A DNA stretch of 42,140 nt, from contig JAFTZY010000020.1 of NCBI GenBank assembly GCA_017460955.1, forward strand, positions 1 through 42,140, in the 5' to 3' direction. A program made the position numbers and the translations under genes. Below, piece after piece: positions 1 through 6,227 of the stretch (its first letter is position 1; each line of letters starts with the position of its first letter). Origin of the DNA: Oscillospiraceae bacterium (lineage in GTDB: Bacteria; Bacillota; Clostridia; Oscillospirales; Ruminococcaceae). The notes under the pieces are model-generated. The model made no database searches and was not told the DNA's origin. It saw only the letters and a program-made list of their open reading frames with translations.

Positions 1-160
1 CCCTGCCCCCTCCCTGCTGGGTGGGGGCTGGGGGTGGGCGGCCATGGCACGCGCCCACCCCCCCTTGTATATTTTGTCCAAATCTCACAGGGAAAATTTG
101 TAATAAAAGCCGATTTTCTCCGGATCCGTCAAAAAAGATGATATTTTCCTGTCAAAGCCC

Positions 161-189
161 TTGCAATTTTTTGAAAATTGGTGTACAAT
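161..189 (+). promoter_or_regulatory. sigma-A promoter of gap
   Basis: TTGCAA (161-166) and TACAAT (184-189) are separated by exactly 17 bp, with an AGGAGGT ribosome site at 234-240 ahead of the ATG at 248. The stretch 1-160 upstream holds GC-rich sequence followed by AT-rich sequence; no gene was seen in it. Confidence 0.8.
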
Positions 190-247
190 AATAGTGTGGT
201 AATCTCTGTGAAGAGGTATCCCTAAAAAAACTTAGGAGGTAATTCCA

Positions 248-1285
248 ATGTCCGTAAAAGTTGCTATCAATGGTTTCGGAAGAATCGGCCGTCTGGCATT
301 CCGTCAGATGTTCGGCGCAGAGGGTTATGAGGTCGTTGCCATCAACGATCTGACCAAGCCCTCCATGCTGGCAAATCTGCTCAAGTATGATACCGCTCAG
401 GGCGGTTACGCAGGCAAGATCGGTGAGAACCTGCACACTGTTGCAGCTGATGATGAGGCTGGTACCATCACAGTTGACGGCAAGACCCTGAAGATCTATG
501 CAGTGGCTAACGCAGCTGAGCTGCCGTGGGGCGAGATCGGTGTAGACGTTGTACTCGAGTGCACCGGCTTCTACTGCTCCAAGGCGAAGGCACAGGCTCA
601 CATCGATGCAGGCGCCAAGAAGGTCGTTATCTCTGCTCCGGCAGGCAACGATCTGCCCACCATCGTATTCTCTGTAAACGAGAAGACCCTGACCAAGGAT
701 GACACCATCATCTCCGCTGCATCCTGCACTACCAACTGCCTGGCTCCGATGGCCAAGGCTCTGAACGACTATGCACCGATCCAGTCCGGTATCATGAGCA
801 CCATCCATGCTTACACCGGCGATCAGATGATCCTGGACGGCCCGCACAGAAAGGGCGACATGAGAAGAGCACGCGCAGGCGCTGCCAACATCGTTCCGAA
901 CTCCACCGGTGCTGCCAAGGCAATCGGCCTGGTTATCCCGGAGCTCAACGGCAAGCTCATCGGCTCTGCACAGCGTGTACCGGTTCCGACCGGCTCCACC
1001 ACCATCCTGACCGCTGTTGTCAAGGGTGACAATGTGACCAAGGAAGGCATCAACGCTGCTATGAAGGCTGCTGCTTCCGAGTCCTACGGCTACAACGAGG
1101 ATCCGATCGTTTCCTCCGATGTCATCGGCATGAAGTACGGCTCCCTGTTCGATGCTACCCAGACCATGGTAGCTGAGATCGGCGACGGTCTGTATGAGGT
1201 TCAGGTAGTTTCCTGGTATGACAATGAGAACTCCTACACCTCCCAGATGGTACGCACCATCAAGTACTTCGCAGAGCTCGGCTAA
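248..1285 (+). CDS. gap: Glyceraldehyde-3-phosphate dehydrogenase, phosphorylating
   Basis: This is the cytoplasmic glycolytic enzyme that converts glyceraldehyde 3-phosphate, NAD+ and phosphate to 1,3-bisphosphoglycerate. The 345-residue product is close to the usual 330-340. It shows the Rossmann NAD motif NGFGRIGR (residues 8-15), the catalytic motif SCTTNC with Cys160, the partner His187 in IHAYTGDQ, and the C-terminal WYDNENSY motif. The ATG lies 7 nt after a strong AGGAGGT. The gene has its own promoter and terminator, so it appears monocistronic. Its codons favour GCA/GCT, GTT and AAG, unlike the GCC/CTG-rich neighbours and like the scaffoldin genes at the right end, which suggests high expression. 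The identification is secure. Confidence 0.98.
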   Translation: MSVKVAINGFGRIGRLAFRQMFGAEGYEVVAINDLTKPSMLANLLKYDTAQGGYAGKIGENLHTVAADDEAGTITVDGKTLKIYAVANAAELPWGEIGVDVVLECTGFYCSKAKAQAHIDAGAKKVVISAPAGNDLPTIVFSVNEKTLTKDDTIISAASCTTNCLAPMAKALNDYAPIQSGIMSTIHAYTGDQMILDGPHRKGDMRRARAGAANIVPNSTGAAKAIGLVIPELNGKLIGSAQRVPVPTGSTTILTAVVKGDNVTKEGINAAMKAAASESYGYNEDPIVSSDVIGMKYGSLFDATQTMVAEIGDGLYEVQVVSWYDNENSYTSQMVRTIKYFAELG

Positions 1286-1309
1286 GAAACGGCTGTTTCA
1301 GTGAAACTA

Positions 1310-1343
1310 AAGCGCATCCCCCATGCAGGGGATGCGCTTTTTT
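1310..1343 (+). terminator. Intrinsic terminator of gap
   Basis: A 12-bp perfect stem (AAGCGCATCCCC with GGGGATGCGCTT) is followed by a run of T at 1338-1343. Confidence 0.9.
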
Positions 1344-1424
1344 CGTAGGCAGGCGGCTTTATATGCATAATCCGGTCCGGATCGCCGTATACTATAGCAT
1401 CCTACAAAAGAAGGAGCATTTGCT

Positions 1425-1898
1425 ATGAAACGAGACCGCATTACCACCCTGCTCATTTTCATCATCGGGACGGAGCTTGTGGGGGCTGTATCGGCGATCT
1501 TATCGGGCGGAGAATTTTCCGAATTTTACAAGACGCTCAATGCCCCGCCCCTGTCGCCGCCGACATGGCTATTCCCCATCGCCTGGGGGATCCTCTACGC
1601 GCTCATGGGCTGGTCCGCATATCTGATCTATGACAGCGAGCACCAGAACCGCCGGGGCGCGCTGGTGCTGTACGGCGTGCAGCTCTTTTTGAATTTTATG
1701 TGGAGCATCGTCTTTTTCCGCTTCCGCTCCCTGCTCGGTGCCGTCATCACGATCGTGCTGCTGCTCATCGCCGTTCTGCTCATGGCGGGGGCCTTCTACC
1801 GCATCCGCCCCAAGGCGGGGATCCTGAATCTTCCCTACCTCCTGTGGCTGGTGTTTGCGACCTATCTTGCCATCGGGAATTATGTGCTCAACGCCTGA
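1425..1898 (+). CDS. tspO: TspO/MBR family membrane protein (tryptophan-rich sensory protein)
   Basis: This 157-residue polytopic membrane protein belongs to the TspO/translocator family, whose members bind porphyrins and other hydrophobic ligands. Five hydrophobic helices can be traced. Family signatures are the loop NAPPLSPPTWLFPIAWGILY (about residues 39-58), the helix containing QLFLNFMWSIVFFR, and the final helix with LLWLVFATYLAIGNYVLN. AAGGAG at 1411-1416 sets the ATG at 1425. No clear promoter was found in the 80 bp after the gap terminator. The gene is followed by a shared bidirectional terminator, so it is probably monocistronic. Family assignment is firm; the physiological ligand here is unknown. 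Confidence 0.9.
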   Translation: MKRDRITTLLIFIIGTELVGAVSAILSGGEFSEFYKTLNAPPLSPPTWLFPIAWGILYALMGWSAYLIYDSEHQNRRGALVLYGVQLFLNFMWSIVFFRFRSLLGAVITIVLLLIAVLLMAGAFYRIRPKAGILNLPYLLWLVFATYLAIGNYVLNA

Positions 1899-1915
1899 GC
1901 GGCGGCTCCGGCATA

Positions 1916-1952
1916 AAAAGCTTCCGTACCCCCATCGGATACGGAAGCTTTT
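1916..1952. terminator. Bidirectional terminator between tspO and the convergent membrane-protein gene
   Basis: A 13-bp stem (AAAAGCTTCCGTA with TACGGAAGCTTTT) has an A run on its left arm and a T run on its right arm, so it can serve both convergent genes. Confidence 0.85.
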
Positions 1953-1953
1953 G

Positions 1954-2835
1954 TCATGCGTTTTGTTTCTTCTTCCCCACATGCACGAGCACGGCAAAGG
2001 CGATGATCGAGATCATACCAAGGAGCGCGGCATCGGCAGCGGCGTTCACGAGCTTGTCCGTGAGGTACCGCAGCAGACCCACGATGGCCGTGAAGATCTG
2101 CGGATCCTTGACGGCAAACCCGGCAAAATAATCCGTGGCCGCAAGGTAGATCCCCGGCACGAGCAGGATCCCCCCCGCCGTCAGGCCGGCCAGTCCCAGC
2201 CAATACAGCGTCAGCGGCAGCTGCCCCTTGTTGCACAGCACAAGAAGTGCTGCAAGCACCAGCGTGAGGACGAGCAGTCCCGTGAAGGCCTGCCCGATCA
2301 GCGGCACATAACGCCGTGCCGTGTCCAGGTACCCGTTTTCATACAGCATCCGGAACTTGAAGCAGTCCGCAGCCGACAGGATCTCCTCATGCGTCTCGGA
2401 GATCGTCTGTGCTACCTTGGCATCGTATGCCGCATCCTTCTCATAGCCGTTCTCGTCGGCATAGTCCGAGAAAAACGCCGTCAGGGCTGCGTCCGATGCC
2501 GACAGGTCCGGCTCGAGTGCGTACTGCGACTGCTGTCCCTTCAGGTAGGAAAGCGCCTGGGTGACGCTCTCCTGCGCCCACTGTGTCAGCGCCTCGGAAT
2601 CCGCCCCTGTCAGGGCCGTTTCCGCCGGGATGCCCGTGGTGTTGGCACGCTGCGCGAAGCGCTTTTCGAGCAACTCCTCACTCAGCTCCCCGAGCGCATA
2701 CTGCTTCATCAGCGACCTGTACGTCGATTCCTGCAGGGCAAGGCGGGCGGTGCCGCACAGGAGCGTCCCCATCAGGGAAAAGACGAGCAGGATGGTCAGC
2801 AGGACATTGGGGAGATAGCGGCGGATCTTCCTCAT
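1954..2835 (-). CDS. Predicted four-helix membrane protein of the sortase locus
   Basis: The product has 293 residues and no family I recognise. It has one hydrophobic segment near residues 8-30, then about 150 polar residues with many Ala, Glu and Ser that look helical and probably face outside, then three hydrophobic helices between about residues 190 and 285 and a basic tail (VGKKKQNA). The ATG at 2835 was chosen because its A is the last base of the upstream sortase stop codon (TGATG overlap) and because GGGAGG lies about 9 nt upstream. A longer frame starting at 2880 would overlap the sortase by 46 nt without a ribosome site. The one-base overlap implies translational coupling with the sortase. 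I infer a role accessory to surface anchoring; this rests on context only. Confidence 0.8.
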   Translation of the reverse strand: MRKIRRYLPNVLLTILLVFSLMGTLLCGTARLALQESTYRSLMKQYALGELSEELLEKRFAQRANTTGIPAETALTGADSEALTQWAQESVTQALSYLKGQQSQYALEPDLSASDAALTAFFSDYADENGYEKDAAYDAKVAQTISETHEEILSAADCFKFRMLYENGYLDTARRYVPLIGQAFTGLLVLTLVLAALLVLCNKGQLPLTLYWLGLAGLTAGGILLVPGIYLAATDYFAGFAVKDPQIFTAIVGLLRYLTDKLVNAAADAALLGMISIIAFAVLVHVGKKKQNA

Positions 2836-3518
2836 CACTCGCCACCTCCCGTATAGAACTGCTTGCTCACGCATTCGCACAAAACGCCGATGCGCTCCGT
2901 GCTCGTGCCGAGGACCTGTGCCTTGCAGGTGTACAGCGTCAGGCGGTCCTCGTCCGTGGGCAGGATATAGGTCTTGTCGGTGTTCTCAAAGGTCACGAGC
3001 TCCGACGCCTTATAGGTGAAAATGCCGTAGCTTGTGTACAGCACGATCTCATCCCCCGGCTCGATCTCACTGAGAGAGGAGAAGAAGGTGTTGACATGCG
3101 CGTCGATGACGGCATTGCCCGTCTCGCCGAGCACGGCCGAGGACGAGGACTGACAAGCCCCCTTCTCAAAGAGCTGGTCGCCCGTTCCCCAGTACACCGG
3201 CACGCGCATGGAAACCGCCTCACAGGTGAGGACGGCGTACTGCTCGCCGAAGGACGGCCGCACGATCTCCCCCGCATCCGAGAGGGTCCGGGTATTGTCC
3301 TCCCCCGTGGGGATGTCGGCGTTGTCCACGATGACAAGTCCCTCAAGCCCCGTGGAGGGGATGATCTTCATATTGTCCATGAACAGGATGTTCAGGTAGG
3401 TCTGCGCCTTCTCAAACGGTACGATGCATGCCGCGATGCACACGGCGATGCACAAAAGCGGCACGAGCACACCCGTGGCAAGGCATACCGGAAGGAAGGA
3501 AGATTTCGTTTTTGCCAA
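2835..3518 (-). CDS. Sortase family transpeptidase
   Basis: Sortases are membrane-anchored cysteine transpeptidases that cleave a C-terminal sorting signal and attach the protein to the cell wall or to another protein. The 227-residue product has an N-terminal hydrophobic anchor (residues 9-33) and an extracellular beta-barrel domain. The catalytic triad is visible: His141 (IDAHVNTFF), Cys198 in TLYTC, and Arg209. The start is TTG at 3518, nine bases after AGGAGG (complement of 3528-3533). That site overlaps the stop codon of the upstream secreted protein. The order secreted protein, sortase, membrane protein on one strand with tight junctions indicates an operon and a dedicated enzyme-substrate pair. 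I did not assign a sortase class; the TLxTC motif occurs in several. Confidence 0.9.
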   Translation of the reverse strand: MAKTKSSFLPVCLATGVLVPLLCIAVCIAACIVPFEKAQTYLNILFMDNMKIIPSTGLEGLVIVDNADIPTGEDNTRTLSDAGEIVRPSFGEQYAVLTCEAVSMRVPVYWGTGDQLFEKGACQSSSSAVLGETGNAVIDAHVNTFFSSLSEIEPGDEIVLYTSYGIFTYKASELVTFENTDKTYILPTDEDRLTLYTCKAQVLGTSTERIGVLCECVSKQFYTGGGE

Positions 3519-3531
3519 AGCGCTGCGCCTC

Positions 3532-4512
3532 CTACTCGTCGGACCGGTGCATCTTCCGGCTCACGGCGGCAAGGCCTGCCAGTGCCGCAAGGCCGAGCCC
3601 GGCAGCCCAGGCCAGCGGGGCCGTATGGGAGATGCCCGTTTCATCGATGGTCACGCCCACGGCGGCCTTGTTGATGACGGTCCCCTCGTCGTTGCGGATG
3701 GTCACGGAGATGTTGGAATCGGTGATCTGATCGACTGCCACGTTCATGCCCATGGCATCGGCGGCACTGACATACCCCTCCATGATCTCAGCCTTCTCAT
3801 CGACGGAGAGCTGCTTGATGATGCTGTTGCGCTCCTCGGTGGTCATGGAGTCGAAGAAGGCATCCTGCGCCTCGGTATCAAGGGACTGGATGTACGTCTG
3901 CTTCTCCTCAAGGGTCATGTGGATGAATTCACTCGAGGAAATGCGCTCCCCCGAGGAAGTGCCTGCTCCTGCGCCGGAGGTCGTTCCTGTTCCTGTACCA
4001 GAGGTCGTTCCTGTACCCGTGCCGGAGGTCGTACCCGTGCCGGCACTGCTCTGAGGATCGGCGGCTGAGTCGGCCTGGGAGTCGGCTGCGGGATTGGTCT
4101 TGGAATCAGCTGCGGAGTCGGTAATAGGATCGGCGACAGAGTCCGCCCGGGAACCGGCGGCAGAGTCGGTAATAGAATCAATTTGGGAATCGGCTGCAGA
4201 ATCGACTTGGGAATCGACCGCGGAGTCGGCTGCGGAATCGGCTTGAGAGTCCTTGCCTGCGAGCTTTTCGCGGACCTTATTGCTCAGCTTTTCGTCATAG
4301 GTGGACAGCTCAAAGTAGGCATTGTCCAGGTCGTCCTGGGAATACTTTCCGGTGGCCCATTCATTATAGCCCGCCTGGATGACATCCTCGGGGTAGCCGG
4401 CCGCACGGGCGCGGGCAGCGACGTCATCCACGGAATAGGCAGGTGCCGTCAGGGGGGAGGCACACGTAGCGGCAAGGAGCATGGCGGACAGGGCTGCGAT
4501 ACGATGCTTCAT
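3532..4512 (-). CDS. Secreted Asp-Ser repeat surface protein, probable substrate of the adjacent sortase
   Basis: This 326-residue protein has a signal peptide (about residues 1-25). A short helical domain follows, then a period-4 Asp-Ser repeat (xxDS units such as ADSA, VDSQ, IDSI) around residues 93-155 and a Gly-Thr-Ser linker of GTGTTSGT type. A second acidic helical domain spans about residues 190-260. The C-terminus looks like a sorting signal: SHTAP, a hydrophobic stretch rich in Ala, Gly and Leu, then the basic tail SRKMHRSDE. No LPxTG is present, so SHTAP as the cleaved motif is an inference. ATG 4512 is preceded by AAAGGAG, and the upstream in-frame ATG at 4590 lies before the promoter. 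The protein is otherwise unrecognised. Confidence 0.8.
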   Translation of the reverse strand: MKHRIAALSAMLLAATCASPLTAPAYSVDDVAARARAAGYPEDVIQAGYNEWATGKYSQDDLDNAYFELSTYDEKLSNKVREKLAGKDSQADSAADSAVDSQVDSAADSQIDSITDSAAGSRADSVADPITDSAADSKTNPAADSQADSAADPQSSAGTGTTSGTGTGTTSGTGTGTTSGAGAGTSSGERISSSEFIHMTLEEKQTYIQSLDTEAQDAFFDSMTTEERNSIIKQLSVDEKAEIMEGYVSAADAMGMNVAVDQITDSNISVTIRNDEGTVINKAAVGVTIDETGISHTAPLAWAAGLGLAALAGLAAVSRKMHRSDE

Positions 4513-4539
4513 GGGGCATTCTCCTTTCTTTGCTTCTTT

Positions 4540-4568
4540 ATTATAACAAATCTTTGGTGTATTTGCAA
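4540..4568 (-). promoter_or_regulatory. Promoter of the Asp-Ser protein / sortase operon
   Basis: On the minus strand, TTGCAA (4563-4568) and TATAAT (4540-4545) are 17 bp apart, with TGT just before the -10 (extended -10). The promoter lies between the acyl carrier protein gene and the secreted protein, so the operon can be transcribed independently. Confidence 0.85.
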
Positions 4569-4614
4569 GTGAAAAAATCTGCCTTTCCAACGTATGGCAA
4601 GGCAGATCGTTGAC

Positions 4615-4854
4615 TCATTCCTCCGGCTCGGCGTGCTCGGCAAGATAGCTGATGATATCGCCGAGGGTGCGGATATGATCGGCCGCATCATCGGGGATCC
4701 TGATATCCGTGGCACTTTCCACGGCAACGATCAGCTCCACGGCATCCATGGAGTCCACACCCAGGTCATCGATCAGGTCGGTGTCCTCGGTCAGATCCTC
4801 GGCATTGACATCGAGCTGTTCGGCGATCAGGGCACACAGTGCGTTCCATTCCAC
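4615..4854 (-). CDS. acpP: Acyl carrier protein
   Basis: This small acidic protein carries acyl chains on a 4'-phosphopantetheine arm. The 79-residue product has the modification site DLGVDSMDAVEL with Ser35, the usual position and length for an ACP. GTG at 4854 is preferred as start because AAGGGAGGG lies about 7 nt upstream; extension to 4977 would run through the promoter and a GC hairpin. No fatty-acid or polyketide genes are nearby, so the partner pathway cannot be read from context. It could be the housekeeping fatty-acid ACP or a specialised one for the surface locus just downstream. Confidence 0.9.
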   Translation of the reverse strand: MEWNALCALIAEQLDVNAEDLTEDTDLIDDLGVDSMDAVELIVAVESATDIRIPDDAADHIRTLGDIISYLAEHAEPEE

Positions 4855-4941
4855 AGGCAATCCCTCCCTTGTTCCGGATTTGCTGCCCCGAAGGGGCAGC
4901 ACCCGGCCGCCCCCTTCGGGGCAGCACATCGGTATAAAAAT

Positions 4942-4970
4942 AGTATAATGGAAATCTTCCCCGCCGTCAA
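4942..4970 (-). promoter_or_regulatory. Promoter of the acyl carrier protein gene
   Basis: On the minus strand, TTGACG (4965-4970) and TATACT (4942-4947) are 17 bp apart. The transcribed leader contains a GC-rich inverted repeat built on CCCCGAAGGGGC around 4885-4925. Confidence 0.8.
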
Positions 4971-5092
4971 TTGACAAGGCGCCGATTTTTCCCGTGGATA
5001 TGAATGCGATTTTGTGCGAAACGACGAGGCCGGATGCGCGGACCTGATGGGTCGGTTGTGGGGGCCTGTGGTGGCGGGGGTGCAGTAAAATA

Positions 5093-5139
5093 TAAAAAAA
5101 GAGAACCCATCTGGGGGCGGAGCCCCCACAACAGGTCTC
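5093..5139 (-). terminator. Terminator downstream of the HExxH protein gene
   Basis: Read on the minus strand, GGGGGC TCC GCCCCC forms the core of a hairpin, with flanking GAGACC and GGGTTCTC able to pair outside it, followed by a run of seven T. The remaining intergenic stretch 4971-5190 holds no gene. Confidence 0.7.
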
Positions 5140-5163
5140 TCAGGTTTAAGATCCTAACCTTTT

Positions 5164-5187
5164 ACCTCTCACTTCTCACTTCTAAAA
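5164..5187 (-). repeat. Stop-adjacent GAAGTGAGA repeat, copy 1
   Basis: Read with the gene it follows, this is TTTTAGAAGTGAGA followed by AGTGAGAGGT. It starts 3 nt after the stop codon of the HExxH protein gene. Related copies follow the stops of the genes ending at 17566 and 18192. Confidence 0.7.
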
Positions 5188-5190
5188 GCG

Positions 5191-5622
5191 CTAATCAATG
5201 AAAGCCTCCCCCATGGAAGGCTCCCCCGTCATACGCTCACCAAGGTAATTGGCCAGCGCCTCCGTGTAGAACCGATAGTACGACAGTCTCCGGTGTCTGC
5301 GGTATGCTTTGCATGGGGGCAGACGGAACCACAGCACCGACGGCAGTGCCATCAGCGGCAGATAGAGCGGACCGAACAGCGCCGACTGCACCGAATGTCC
5401 GTATTCATGCACCAGAAGCTTCCGGCTGCGGCTGCTCATGAACACAAAGCCCCCCAGCGACAGGCACGAGGAAAACGGCCAGTACGTCACCAATACCCCG
5501 CGGTAGCGCTCACGGGGCGCCCGGCGCAGACACAGGCAGACCGCTGCCCCCGCCAGATTCTGCGGCAGGCCCCACGTCCACTGCCATGCCCACCACAGTA
5601 TCCTTCGGATGTCAGCCTGCAT
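5191..5622 (-). CDS. Small membrane-associated protein with a HExxH metallopeptidase-like motif
   Basis: The 143-residue product has two or three hydrophobic stretches and the zinc-binding motif HEYGH (about residues 70-74), followed by SVQSALFGPLYLPLMALPS. Near the C-terminus is a conserved-looking FYTEALANYLG segment, which may supply a Glu as third ligand. I know similar short proteins in clostridia only as uncharacterised. The start is ATG 5622 or 5628; both overlap the end of the upstream amidase gene by 11-17 nt and neither has a strong ribosome site, so coupled translation is likely. It is third in an operon behind a GGDEF protein and a YiiX-like amidase. Proteolytic activity is inferred from the motif only. 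Confidence 0.75.
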   Translation of the reverse strand: MQADIRRILWWAWQWTWGLPQNLAGAAVCLCLRRAPRERYRGVLVTYWPFSSCLSLGGFVFMSSRSRKLLVHEYGHSVQSALFGPLYLPLMALPSVLWFRLPPCKAYRRHRRLSYYRFYTEALANYLGERMTGEPSMGEAFID

Positions 5623-6196
5623 TGGCATGCACGCGCAGGGGCGGCTCGCACTGCATGGCGTATTTCCACATGCTGCCCGTGTAGACGATCTGTACCTGCT
5701 CGCTCTCCAGGAAATCCACGGGCTTGACAATGCCCTCGTAGCTGCCCGTATCCAGGATGGAGAAGAGCTCGAGTGCGTCCCGGCAGAATTCCGAACAGTA
5801 ATAGTGATTCTCCCGCCGGTAGACCACGTCAAAGGCCGCCAGGACCAGTCCCAGGAAATTGTAGTGGTACTGCTCCTTGTTGCGGTACATCTCCGTGAGG
5901 AACTCCCGGAGCTGCTCGTGCTGCTCGGGCGTGACCGTGATGCGCAGGATCACACACCTTGCCTCCCGCCGGAAGCGGAAGAATGTCCCGAAATAGGGGC
6001 TTTCCTTTACAAAGCCCGCTATGATCGGGTTGTAGGCATGCCGCCTTCCGAAGGAATACATGTCCCGCAGCTGCGGGTCAAGACTGATCGATGCGTGGTT
6101 GTACCCGGCCTTGGTGATGACCGCAAGCAGCCGGGACAGCCAGGTCCCCGTCTGGGAAATGACCAGATAGATCTCTTTGTGTGAGGTGCCGGACAA
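5612..6196 (-). CDS. Permuted papain-like amidase, YaeF/YiiX (C92) type
   Basis: This 194-residue protein resembles the circularly permuted NlpC/P60 superfamily, in which the catalytic His precedes the Cys. His34 lies in GYNHASISLD and Cys134 in NHYYCSEF, as expected for the YiiX/C92 group; these enzymes are thought to cleave amide or ester bonds in cell-envelope or lipid substrates. No signal peptide is visible. TTG at 6196 is chosen because CCTCCTT (6205-6211, AAGGAGG on the coding strand) lies 8 nt away, and because the longer frame to 6328 would run into the GGDEF gene. The gene starts 31 nt after that gene ends and overlaps the HExxH gene, so the three form an operon. Confidence 0.8.
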   Translation of the reverse strand: MSGTSHKEIYLVISQTGTWLSRLLAVITKAGYNHASISLDPQLRDMYSFGRRHAYNPIIAGFVKESPYFGTFFRFRREARCVILRITVTPEQHEQLREFLTEMYRNKEQYHYNFLGLVLAAFDVVYRRENHYYCSEFCRDALELFSILDTGSYEGIVKPVDFLESEQVQIVYTGSMWKYAMQCEPPLRVHANAG

Positions 6197-6227
6197 AGCT
6201 GCACCCTCCTTCCTGACAGAAAAGCCG

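Noticed and set aside
2836-2880. Longer N-terminus for the four-helix membrane protein (start at 2880)
   Set aside because: It would overlap the sortase gene by 46 nt and has no ribosome site, whereas ATG 2835 has GGGAGG and a one-base stop/start overlap.
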